Below are positions 19,301-31,700 of a DNA stretch of 64,000 nucleotides, in pieces. Location: the NCBI GenBank assembly GCA_000149265.1, contig CH003275.1, forward strand, positions 2,459,963-2,523,962. Reading direction: 5' to 3'. How positions within the stretch are numbered: position 1 is the first letter of the stretch; every line of letters begins with the position of its first letter. The notes under the pieces were generated by a model. That model was given only the letters and a program-made list of their open reading frames with translations. It was not told the origin of the DNA and made no database searches. The position numbers and the translations under genes are program-made. The stretch comes from Ciona savignyi (lineage: Eukaryota; Chordata; Ascidiacea; Phlebobranchia; Cionidae).

Positions 19301-22300
19301 CAAAATATAAATTTATAGACATACAAAAACACAAAATATAACTTTAAAGATATACAAATAAACAAAATATAACTTTAAAGATATACAAATAAAAACATAT
19401 AAGTTTAAAGATATACAAATAAACAAAATATAAGTTTAAAGATACAAATAAACAAAATTTAAATTTAAAGATATAGAAATAAACAAAATATAAATTTAAA
19501 GATATAGAAAAACACAAAATAAAAATTTAAAAGATATACAAATAAAAAAATATAAGTTTAAAGATATACAAATAAACAAAATATAAGTTTAAAGATATAC
19601 AAATAAACAAAATATAAATTTAAAGATATATAAACAAACAAAATATAAATTTAAAGATATACTAATAAACAAAATATAACTTTAAAGATATACAAATAAA
19701 CAAAATTTAAATTTAAAGATATAGAAATAAACAAAATATGAATTTAAAGATATACAAATAAACAAAATTTAAATTTAAAGATATATAAACAACAAAATAT
19801 AAATTTAAAGATATACTAATAAACAAAATATAACTTTAAAGATATAGAAATAAACAAAATTTAAATTTAAAGATATAGAAATAAACAAAATATAAATTTA
19901 AAGATATACAAGTACAGAAATTATAACTTTAACGACATATAAATAAACATAATTTAAGTTTAAAGATATACAAATCAACAAAATATAAATTTAAAGATAT
20001 ACAAATAAACAAAATATATATTTAAAGATATACAAATAACCAGCAACGGATCAAATACATACCAAGAAGGAGTTGTTAATAATTAAACTGAAGATCTCAG
20101 TGAAGTATGTTTTATCGATATGTTCCACGCCGGAATTTCTTGTAGCAAGTATAATCATCACTATTATGGTGGCGAACGCGGTCAGCATGCCCAAGCTGAT
20201 TCCTGTAATGGTGGATGATGTATAAACAAATCGTTATGGGAAGAAAAAATTACACTAAACAATGTATTCATGGATATCCTCTGGTAACCAAAAGAAATCC
20301 GCATTTTAAATATTTTCATTCCTTTTAACGTTAGATATATTGTGAACGTGGCCGTGTTACTGAAACTATTGCAATATGTAAAAAAATGCGGTATAGAGGT
20401 ATATTATTTTCAAATTCTATTAACTTTTTAAAATTCCTTTGATTAGTGCAATGCCAATAAGACCACACTGTCCGAAGAAACTGTTTTAAAACATTGAACT
20501 TTTACTGCCATCGGCTTACTCGCACAGCAGTCAAATATGTTGTTATTATTGTTTTTGAGGCATTGTGGTCTATAGAGGGGAAAAGTTTAAATGGTCTGAT
20601 TGGGTAGATAGTGGGTTCCAGTTTCAACTTGACTTTCTTTGGATTGTGTTCGTGGATAAAGCTACTTACGTACGGTTACTGCGTGGTCTAGTTAAATTAA
20701 ACGAATCGCTTAATAACTAAAGTTATCATGAATACAACCCACAATGAATTCACCACAGTAAGCTTTGTCAATCGAAATAGCCGTGAGAAGTTAATCTGAC
20801 ATTTCCCAGACTGTCTCTGTCCCAAATAAATTTCCTGCGCGTTATCGTATCACGGGTCCGACTAATGTATTTCTGTTATACCGAATTAATAGTTCGTCCG
20901 TCACCTGTAAATATGTTTACACAATAATCAGCTTAAGCTTACCGATGTAAGAGCCGAACAGCTGGTAACTTGGCTTGACCACTTTTTCGTACGGCGGTGG
21001 CAGTTTTCCCACGTTTCTCCACGTCACATACAGCATACATGACGCAACAAGGCTGAATTCGATCAGGAAAGGGAACATGAACTTCTCGGCAACATGTACT
21101 ATCTTGCAAAGGTAGGAATGGCAGGCACAAGAATCCGCCGTTTCTACCCCGATCATCGCTAAAAAGGTAACAAAAAGGAACCAAGTTAGGATGACATCCT
21201 ATAGATAGGATACGATATTTATATTTATTGTGGTGAATAGGAAAACGCAAGGGGCTTTAACACTAGGGTAATCGTCAGGTTACCTCACGCCCACTGTCGG
21301 GTTACACAAGCTATTGCCATGTGCTGTGTATGAATCAGACGTTCCTTTAATTTAGTAAAACCCATCATTTTACTGGGTACAGGTAATGTTCGTTAAGTGC
21401 TAGTCCAAAGGACACGGCCGGCTATCTAGTGACCAGTTTCGAACCTTTGGCCGAAAGGCACTAACTCTAGTTGGTGGTAGCTCAGATTATAATATACAAC
21501 CCCTATCGACAATTTGAATATTATCATCAAAACCAGGATAAGGGCCCCTAAACGGTTGTCAGATTAGCTTTTGCCAACCGTACGTTTACGGATTTATTAC
21601 ATGTTTTATATGATTGTGACGTTCTTACAATTCATTAATCCACTTGGTTAAGGTGACGTCCTGTTTTGCCCAAAGACACTAACGACCAGCAAGCGTCCCG
21701 TTTTAATTACATTACATGTAAGTTTATAGTAAGAATGAGATGAGACACAACAGGTGGTTTTTACCTTCACTTAACGCTAATGACTATGTATTGGCCTATC
21801 TGGCTGGTTTGGCAACCCAAGATTAATCCGTATCACACATTATGAAGTTTACTGAGTTGTCATGCAAGCCGCGTACTTATCGAAATAGGGCTATATTCAG
21901 TATTTAAATGATTCATAGACTATTTCAAACCCAACTGATTAAATTATAAAGTATAACTTACCAGTGGTTGTGTAACCGGTAATTCCTGATCCCAATTCGT
22001 CAGAGATATTATTGTGGTGGAGAATTAATGGAGTTGCCTCGTGTGGTTTGCTTGAAGAAGATCCTAAAATGTGTTTCATTAGTGAACAGTCCTCAAATGA
22101 CACTAAGAGTTATATGAGTTATTGGATATGGTACATAGCTGCGAATAATTTACCATTTAAATTTATATATGCCATTACTTTCTTAAAAAAAAACAATAAT
22201 TAAAAAAACACACAAAATTAAAAGGTAAGCGATAAAAAAGCAATAGTCATTATAACACACCATCGAAAATAAAATTAAAACATTTAAAAAATATATATAC

Positions 22301-25300
22301 GGGCAATTTTTACATAATTTTTTACCAAGTTTATAAACGTTATTTATGTTTTTTTCAAAAAAGGGAAAATATTTTTTTTAAATCAACAAATTCTTTGCCA
22401 ATAATCGGTTTAACCTGACCTGACTTTAACCTAACGAGCGTGTTTTGGATGACGTAAGACGGTATGTCGAATTTACGAAGACATGTCTGACTAGGTGCGC
22501 TTATACATATGTCGACCCTATAATTACCCCAATGTGTGGTACACCTCACAGTCGTTAATAAAATAAATTTTCAAGTGATCTTACACCAACAGTCGGGCTG
22601 TCGCGGATATTGCAGTTAGCTGCATATACAACGTCAATATTGACTGATCTACTGGATAGATGGAACGTGTTCTACATATAAATAGCCTATATTTATTTAA
22701 CGAACCAATGATGGGCTTGTTAGTAAGACCGTTTTTGTATAGAAAGCGGTATATCAAACGGCGAATAAACCATGCATTCTTGCTAATTTGATTGCTCAAA
22801 AGAATTCTATATAAAACTGTCTAAGTGACGAGCCCACTATGGGTTCGAAACTTGGCCCTGTAAAAAAATCATTGGGCACAAAGGCGTGACCAGGCTGAAT
22901 ATTAAAAAATGACCAGGGTGAATATCGAACCAGTCCTGTCCGGGATGGAAATTCGTTTTTATTTCCCATTGACTAAATGGCGGAGGAGAATGCAAACTAG
23001 AAAGTAAAGTAAAATTCTTACCGGAATGGCCATTTGCGTTTGGATTTAATGCAACCACTGTCTCAGACACCACAGATTCAATCCACGTCGAGAGATTAGT
23101 CGCTATTAATAACATTAACCCGGTCCTGAAACATTTAAATATAAATTATACCAACTTATAACTCTGTATATAAATGAAAAAAATGTATGACATGTTAGAC
23201 ACATAACTTCAGGTAATATCGATCTTACAATCTTTCGGTTGAAGAACCGATGCATTTAGTGCTATTTTATGGTTTGGTTGCTAGTTTGGTATTCGTTGTA
23301 AACCGCAAAATCGAAGGATAAGTAAGGTGTAGAGCAGTGCTTCTCAAATGGTGCGCCGCGGCACACTGGTGCGCCACATGGGTTAACTAGGTGCGCCACA
23401 CTTGCATTTCGTAAATTTACGACAGAGTGTGCATAGATAATAAACCACTAAATGGTTAGTGTCTAGTTCGTTATTTTCCATTATAACGTTTTTCGGTGTT
23501 GAAATTATTTAAATTAAACGTTAAATTTTCAATATTTTTCCTAAATTGTTTGAGTATTTAAAATATTGTTCTGACATCCCTTGCAAACTGCGCCCGTTCG
23601 TTTCTTAATTGGTCTCGGGTGCGCCACGAGGTCAAAAAGATCGAGAACCACTGGTGTAGAGTAACGAAATCGATAGGTTACCTTGGAAGAACCGACGCAT
23701 CGGGCAGAAAGAGTTTCGTGTATCGGAATATGAAAACGCTTTGGTTCATGACAAAGAAGAGGTGCAGTGCAGAGATGACAGCAGACAAGTAATGCGCCGA
23801 ACATTCTTCGTTGTCGTCGATTGTGTGGGAGAGAAACTCCATACTATCTTTCAACACGATCGCTGTCCCGAAGATTATTATCACCCCTGAAATTTGGAAT
23901 TCATAACATGATGGTATAGGATTGTGTATGTTTTATCGACGTAAATGGAAGAGTTATAATAAAAGCAATTCTTGTATTATTTTTGCATATATGTTAAAGC
24001 CTTATAACACGGGTTATTTTTTAAATGGCGCTCAAAGTAAAGTTAGCAGAGAATTTCGATGTGTTATATGTGTGAGACGCTCCTGCAGTTATAGTGGACC
24101 CCCTTAATCTATTGGGCTCAGGCGATATCTGAAAAGTGTCGTGGCCAAGGACAGCGGGTAGTTCCAATCCCACAACCTCACGGTTAATGCAAATCACCGA
24201 CCTTTTACCGATTGTAAACATGAAAACGCCTTCTAAATATATATAAGTATTTTCAACCACTGCATGTGGGTATCGACTTGGCTGTTGGCTCAGCGCGAGT
24301 TTTGCAAGCCAATTTAATATATGTTAAACAGTCTAATTGTAAAAGGAACGTAAATTGATCATACATCAATTCTTAAAAGGAACGTAAATTGATCATACAT
24401 CACGGAAGATAAGGAACGACAGTCGTTAACATATAAATAATCTTAATTTTGCCTAGTACCTACAGTTTGTTCACCAATATTAGGCGTTATTTATTTTATT
24501 TTGTCTTGTGTTGAACAGAAAACTACTAAAATGCTCGCATGGTTAGTTTTGTTATTTGTTTATATATAATTCTGTCGCTAGTGCAGTTCGGTCTTTTAGA
24601 ATCGCCTTCGGATCCACTCGGGTATTGTTACATCAAATGTTACATCGCGTAGACACGTGCCGTGTACGTGCTGTAAACCACTAAACAGTTAAACTGCCAA
24701 GATGGAACGCACATCTAAGAAAGTGTGTTCGGTGGTAACCGTTTAACTTAAACAGGACCGGTTGCGAAGTGGTTAATGCCATCGATTCATATACTGGATG
24801 ACATTTAAAATTCAAACACAGCGTCGAGCCCATATTAGGTGTACAAATTTTACACCAAGTACACGAAATACAGAAATGACCTGGCGAAGGACCTGGTGGT
24901 TTTTGGTTCCAAACCAGTTACAGCATTAGACATCTCATTATTATTTTGCAAAAATATTTTGAATCTAATTGATGGATTGTTGCCATTCTTAACGGATATC
25001 GATTCAATGTCAGGTACAATATTTTAAAAACGACCCCTAACAGTTGTAATCAAATTAAACGTTGGCATTCTTAATGGACTATACGAGAAACTCTTACCTT
25101 TTAGCCAGCGATTGGTCGATTGATTGGTTTTGGACACGAGGTTGTAATAAAGAGTCCAAATTATACAAATCCCGTACAATATGATCATGTAAATATCCAC
25201 GTCGTTGCCGGTGATCTATAAATTATTCATTTTTTAACTTTTGCTATGAAAACCGCAAGAGGACTAATGCGTTCCGCACTAGTCAACATACATTAAAAGA

Positions 25301-27394
25301 ATATTTGAGAAAAACACTGTTGTTGAACTGTAGCTCTTAGATATGAAACTATTTAGCTCCAATTTTTAATTATTTTGAAGGTGCCCTTACAAAAATGTAC
25401 ACAGAATGTCACAAATGAAACAAATAAATAGATAAAAAACAAACAGATGAATAAATAACCGATAAATAAACAGATAATATTATAACTATAAGTCCAATTT
25501 ATGACGATAAAAAAATCTCGCCGCATAGAAACAAATGTATTTTTACTAATTTCTTTGAAAAAATATTTTTTTAAATGGGAAAATGGCAGGAATATCATTG
25601 AAACATAATAATTATTGCGTAATTTAGCTTCAGATACTCACGCGAGTTGTAATTGCCTCCGATAATTTAATCACCAAAGTCACGACAACAATTATCATCG
25701 CCAGAATTCCGGAGAAAAAGGACGAGGCGCCATTTTTGAGAAAAACATTGCTCTTTGCTTTTATAATGTCCCGTGCCTGTTCTGCATCGTACGTTCTGTA
25801 GAAGCGGGGTATAATAAGTTTTCCGTTACTTTTACTCTGGATTTGAACCTTGAATCCCTGGTTTTGTTACTTATAGATCCGTTTGTAAATTGTTGGTTGC
25901 TTTTACCGTTTGATGGTCGTGCAACCACGCAGATCCGTAACAAGACCGTCTAATAACGCAAAACAACTCGAATTTTATCAAAACGTTTTGATTTGAGATA
26001 CATCTAAATGATACTAGATTTAAATTCCACTTAACTGCGCCAAAATAATATTAAAATTTAATTTTTATTGCAAACTAGCCTGGGCTTTTTTATTATCATT
26101 AACTGGAATATACTGCTAGGTTAAAGCAATGTCCCTGAAGTACCTGCAACAAAGACTTACGTAGCGAGAAACTGGTTGGTTTTAAGATAAATTCACATGA
26201 CTAGTACTCAAGAAGGGCATTAATGTAACATTTATGCAAATGCGTATGTGCTTTAAAATATTTTGATTAAAAATAATGGTATCGACCCCACATCATTTTT
26301 GATACATATTTGGCATGTACTTTCAACAACAAAAACAAAGATTTTATTCTGCTAATTGTAAAAAGACAATACAGTATATAATTACACCATTCGTTATGAA
26401 TGTTCTTAAGGACGCCGATGACGTAAAACAGAGAATACATTTTTCAAACAACATATAGATTCCCCACATTTTTTTAAATGGGCAAATTACTAATTTAACA
26501 ATACAAATTAATAAAGGTCAAATATATTAAGTTATCATTTAAAAAATTTTACCTGTAAAATGGTGGCTTGTTTTATTCTATATTATGCTAGGAGGTAAAA
26601 TATTAAATCCGTTTTATTTGACCTTTTTCGTGTCGAAATTTTACATTTGTTTTCCTTAATTTTGGTATTTTGTCAAATATAGTTGGTAAAAAATGTGGAG
26701 TTTATTTTATATAACCTCTCATATTTTTTTTAATAAACTTAGATCTGGCTGCCAAGCGAAATGGTTTACAAAAGACTCGTTCACAAATGATATTACACAT
26801 GACATAAGCCCTACACGGTTTTAAAAAAAAGTATGCTGGGTTAAGTGTAAATTAGACATGCTATTAAGTAACCACTTTTAATACAGTTAAACAAATGTTA
26901 TTTCCAGGATTTTATCTGCTGTCTGTGAAATATGCTTCTTTGCATTTCTTCCATAAAACAAGCACAGTGATAAGTGATTGATGCAATTTTATTGTGTAAT
27001 GTATTTGATAAACTAATGTTTTTCGCTGGGCACGCGTGTCAAAAACATTTTAAACTATTAAGTAGGATCGATGCCATTATTTTTAGTCAAAGTTATTTAT
27101 GTCAAAATCCATGCAAGCAGACATGATACAGCATACATTCATTCAATGCGTATCCAATTAATTATTTTATATCCTCATAGTGTCTAAGCAACCCTTATAA
27201 AGAAACCATAACGTCCGCATTTATGACCGACTTTTATTAGCCATAAAGACATAATTTATTAACTATTAAAAACAATACAATAACACTTACTGGACGTGAA
27301 CTCGGGTATTCCCCCGTCTGTAAACAACATGGTTGTCAGCTAAATGCTCCAACGGCGTCCCTCCGTTCTCCAGGTCGGCACATCTGCTTGCCAT
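16393..27394 (-). CDS. OTOP: Otopetrin A: otopetrin-family proton channel, 710 aa, 11 coding exons
   Basis: Otopetrins form proton-selective plasma-membrane channels with twelve membrane helices. Exons 5' to 3': 27394-27291, 25795-25642, 25215-25098, 23886-23682, 23125-23022, 22063-21962, 21158-20943, 20202-20063, 18495-18241, 17698-17616, 17044-16393. They sum to 2133 nt, all in phase, with stop TAG. TM1 is in exon 2, TM2 in exon 3, TM3-4 in exon 4, TM5 in exon 5 and TM6 in exon 7 (PFLIEFSLVASCMLYVTW). TM7 is in exon 8, TM8-9 in exon 9, TM10 across exons 9-10, and TM11-12 in exon 11. Exon 11 also encodes a long Ser/Glu-rich loop and the family-typical C-terminus (RMHSAGCLFEIW). Met at 27394 is chosen because it is the first ATG after an acceptor-like site at 27434; the frame is open back to that site. 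Introns hold SINEs, a minisatellite and a hAT MITE. It is a tandem paralogue of otopetrin B. Confidence 0.91.
17277..17583 (+). repeat. tRNA-headed SINE, near-consensus
   Basis: One of the best copies: TCCGGCCCGTTAGTCTAACG head, complete body, and CATATCCTAG-type tail. It lies in the last intron of otopetrin A. Confidence 0.92.
17770..18215 (+). repeat. Second tRNA-like repeat family, two copies
   Basis: Copies at about 17770-17880 and 18128-18215 share GAATGGTTAACRCRAC, an A-rich middle, then GTGACGAT/GATGACGTGCCCATCAAGGA. The first copy keeps the GAAAACTGGCCC end. Both lie in otopetrin A intron 9. Confidence 0.65.
19140..20045. repeat. ~900-bp AT-rich minisatellite, about 30 units of ~30 bp
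   Basis: The unit is AAAGATATACAAATAAACAA followed by AATATAAATTT, with small variants. It lies in otopetrin A intron 8 and stops about 18 bases from the donor of exon 8 (20063). Confidence 0.95.
21193..21470 (-). repeat. tRNA-headed SINE, diverged
   Basis: Tail at 21193 (TATAGATAGGATACGATATT), body with GCAAGGGGCTTTAACAC and head near 21450. It lies about 35 nt upstream of otopetrin A exon 7. Confidence 0.75.
23335..23653. mobile_element. Non-autonomous hAT-type MITE (319 bp) with perfect 8-bp target duplication
   Basis: The element starts CAGTGCTTCTCAAA and ends in the inverted match TCGAGAACCACTG. It is flanked on both sides by GTGTAGAG (23327-23334 and 23654-23661). The ends and the 8-bp duplication are typical of hAT transposons. 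GTGCGCCAC-type motifs recur at both ends, and no transposase frame is present. It lies in the intron after otopetrin A exon 4, ending 29 bases from that exon's edge. The exact target duplication suggests a relatively young insertion. Confidence 0.9.
24325..24403. repeat. Two direct 38-bp-spaced units
   Basis: AAAAGGAACGTAAATTGATC, then ATACATCA, occurs twice in otopetrin A intron 3. Confidence 0.85.
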
Positions 27395-28790
27395 TTTATA
27401 CGTTACCAACAAGCCGCGGTAGAAATCAATGGCCTACAAACAAGACTAGAAGGCCAATCTTTTTAAACGTATTATCTATCACCTAAGTAAGTTTTAGAAG
27501 GTGAAAGATATCGTGACGCGCGCGCGTTCTTTTATGTATTTTAAATATTTATATACTTTTACTTTTGTATTCCACTTTACTATGTTGACTGTTGTACAAT
27601 TATTTGTTTTTAATTTACGATTTTAACAGGTTGATGTTTTTATCCGTCAGAATTAATTCTGGTTTTTCAACATTTATATACACGTATGTCGGTAGTAATT
27701 TTAATTGTTCTTAGCGGTAAATGAGGTGATCGTGTCCAGTCATGTTTTTAGACACAATTCATCGTGTCTTTCCTGTTTTAAAACTCCAAGTTTTTCTCCT
27801 TTGGTTTTGAAGTCCACTAACTGGTTTACTATTGATGCTGGTCTTAATGATTTATGCTTATTTTTAAGTTCGTATTAAAGTGCAACGCAGCATTTCTTAG
27901 TCAGACGGCAGGCCCTTAAGTTCTGACATCATACTTAATTTTGTTACATTATCCAAAGAAACTTTATGACTACTAAACACAATTCAGCCAAAAAATACAT
28001 GCAAAATTCGCGATCGGATTTACAAATGTTCTAATGACTATACTTTTACTCGAGTCGAATTCTATATAACAAACTAAACTTAGTGTGAATTTATACCAAA
28101 ATTCTCACTAGTTCTTTTAATAAAAAATAGATATAGTTATATACCTATATGTAATACATCCATTTATAGTTCTGACGCCTGTCAGCTAAAACTATGTTTG
28201 AACGCCAAGCACTGCGCTCGCCTTAAATATCGACTGACCTATCTAGAAATGACCCACCTTCAATAATACGCGGCGACATAATTGCCTGAAGGCCTTCAAA
28301 TCGGCACCTTTTTTGAAAATAAAGGGCCAATTTTCTCAGTGGCCTGTTTTTCTTCTATTTCACTCACAGTGTTACACAACACCTGTAAACACGGGGTAGA
28401 CTCGTCTGACTTGGAAGTAAGTGGCCAGCCTGAATGCCTAATCACACCTAAAACGTTTGTATTGATTTTACTATAAGCTGACAACAGAAAAATAAATTTG
28501 CAAATGAATTTTCACTTTGCCCTACATCAAAGCCAACTACGAATCGGCCTATTTTACGTAAGGGTGCTGAAATTAAATGTATTGATTTATCGGTGCCATC
28601 ATTTTCAATAACTATTAATTAAAACAAAATTCAAAATTTAATTGCAAAAAAATAACATTATTAGTACATGATTGAGTTTCTTTAAACCCATTAGCGTGTC
28701 TCGTGCGTAAGGGGAGAGTGTTGTATATGCAAGCAATAACAATGCATTTTCTCGCGAGTATAACGTAATATGTACAATTTTCACTGCTGG
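27395..28790. other. Interval between otopetrin B 3' end and otopetrin A 5' end
   Basis: About 1.4 kb separates the two tandem genes. It should contain the otopetrin B 3' UTR and the otopetrin A promoter. The 40 bases upstream of the otopetrin A ATG read open to an acceptor-like TTTGTAG at 27434-27440. A CGCGCGCG run lies near 27517. No convincing TATA box, second gene or recognisable repeat is seen. Confidence 0.4.
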
Positions 28791-31700
28791 TTAGGCGAAG
28801 GACCACATTTCGAACAAACACCCTGCCGAATGCATGTGGTAAAACAAACTTAGGGGCCTGCAGACCATTATAATTGTAGTCCAAGCACTGCTACCAAAGA
28901 ATTCTGTCTGGTAAAGGTATACCTCGAATGCGGTTCCATTCACCGACATAAAAACCCATAGGCTTGCGTTTGTGATAAGTAGAAACATTATGACGTCTCT
29001 TAACCTGCAGCGAGTTTTATCGGGTCGCGACACTCGGCTTTCTTTAACGATTTTCAGAATCGTTTCTTTTTTGATGGGAGAAGGAACATCTTCTATAATA
29101 ACTTTGTCTGTATCGTCTATGATTTCAGGGATTTGAGTATTTTCAGATTGGTTACTGTCGTCATCGGAGGTTATTAAGATTTTCGGCCCGGAAATTGTCG
29201 GTAAATCCCCGCCGCTTTTCATTTCGTTCTCGATGTTTCGGGCCGGCTGGAAATTAGTCATGGGGACATTGGCATTTAAGCCAGCTGTCGCGTTACGGGG
29301 CTGGTTATTCGCAAGTGCAGATACCACTGATGTGAGTGAACCGAGCCGACTTCTCAGGTAAGTTTTATTATCAAAGCCCGAGGCAATGGAACTGCTGGAA
29401 TCACTGTCGTCGTCGACTTGCGTGCCCTTTAAATGCTCCGTGATTCTGAGAAGTTACCACGAAATCCGGTTAATATTTGAAAGATTTTATAAAAGTTTAT
29501 ACATTTTGCCCGAAGTTAATAATGGATGACCCTTTTCCGGCCAGTCTCGATTACTTTTACCAGAAATGTTTATATGATACCCGGAAAACTAGTCTATTCC
29601 CGAAACTTACCCTCTTTTGAGATCATCGCCGATTTCCTTTGACGACATAGACGTCATTGGTTCGCGATGCAAACCCCATACAATGAATACAGTCTGCCAA
29701 ATCAACAAAGAATAAAAAATTAACAAATGTCCCGGCTCAGTTTTGATCCTTTAGGCTTGTCACTAAGTCCGTTTTTTTTATAAATGACGTGTATATGAAT
29801 CGGTCGCGTTAACCATTCGGCCACACGACCGTTAAAGAAATACTATGTTCATAACTGTGTAAATAAGAAGTTGTCTGGATACCTCGTATGTACAATTGTG
29901 TTACCGGGGCTGTGATTTTTTTTGTATACGGTTGGGCCATTACATTTGTTTTTGTTTGCCCGTTAAATGACCAGGTCCTAGCACCTTTTTTACCGAGCGA
30001 AGTTTCGTAGCCTTGATTGGCTCGTCGCCAGGACCGTTTTTGTATAGAAGTCGGGATATGTATCGGTCGCGTTAACCATTCGGCCACATGACCATACCGG
30101 GATCGAGCACTTATCAGCAGGCAGTGACTACGAAAGGACACACATCACCTGTTCTTATCAAATATTTTAAAAGCTTAGTGTGTAGTCTTTCAGCCGAAAA
30201 CTTACGGGATAAAACCTTGGCTGGTCGGTTTTGTTCTTAGGTGAGATACTTAGCGGACTTTTTACCCATATCTAGTGGATTAATGGCAGGTAGTTAAATG
30301 AACGTCCCTATTATGTACAAAACATTACAATAGTTCCAGTAACCCGACGGTGAGCGAGAGGTAAACGATTTACCGTGTGAAAAAATATAAATATTCTATT
30401 CAGGTAGCGCAGTTTTACAATTACGTATAAATGGGTTGGAAAATATAAAATATGTCAATCATGTACAATATACGATAATCACTTTGGTAATCTCAAAATT
30501 TTCATGGGATGCATCAACAACCCTTGAATTCCCCATTTTTTAACATAAAAATAGTGACTATCTATCCTAGTCTACAAACCTGAAAAATAGACTGCAGCAG
30601 GTCGATGAACGGATTGAAAAACGTGATTTCCCAAACTGCAATTTTATTATCATTTCCAGCTAATACGGCAAGGATTGAAAAAATATCGGCGGCCATCGGT
30701 CCAAACAAGCATATGATTAGGAGAGCTTGATCAAGGAGCTCCGACACGTGAAGTGGTCGGCAAATTTTCCGGAATAGGTAGAACCCGTAGAAGCATGCAA
30801 GTAGCATGCTTATTTGTAGACCAATCTAGGATAGGATATTCATGTTTATCCCCGTGAATGGGAAAACCAAGGGGGTTAACACACGGGCAATCGTCAGATC
30901 ACCGCGCGCCCATCGTCGGATTACCGAAGCTATTGCAGTGTGTTGTGTATGATTCACACGTTTATTCAATTTGATAGAACCTTTAATCCGCTTGGTTCAG
31001 GCAATGTTCATTAAGTGCCTTGTCCAAGGACACAACCGACTAGCTAGCGACCAGTTTCGTACCTGCAACATTTCGGTTAAAAGGCGAGGCACTTAACCGC
31101 CAGACTAACCGGTCGGAATATGAGAAACATGGAAGATGGAATCTGGTCGTGTCAGGCTACTCGAATAAAAACAAGTAACCCAAAAAATAGCTTTCGTAAC
31201 CAAATTGTATGACCAAAAAAATCTGGTTATTAAACTCGTGTTATAACAAATCTATAGGCAACGCGTTCCTTCGTAATTTAGAAACAAGTTTTTTAAACCT
31301 CCATTTTTGCGTGAAAAATCATTTGGTATTAACCGTAAGTCTGTTAGCCTGAGTAAGATTGACCTGGTGCATATAGGATATTAATGTGTTATCACTGTAT
31401 GAAAAAACGCATAAGAATTATCACATTGGCGATCATCAGATTACCTCGTGAATAGGTAATGTAAACTTGACGAATTCAACAACACGACAATAATTGACTA
31501 CTCTTACCAGGAAAGAACTGAATACAACGAGGTAGGTGAATTCGGTAAAGTAATCCCGATCATCGCGACTCACACTGGTATACCCGGTGCCCATAATTAT
31601 TATGATAACGACGGAAACGAAAAATGCAAAGCCACCAAGTGCCGCTCCTGTTAATTTAAATTATGTATATTACGACACTTATGACTATCACCGATGGAAA

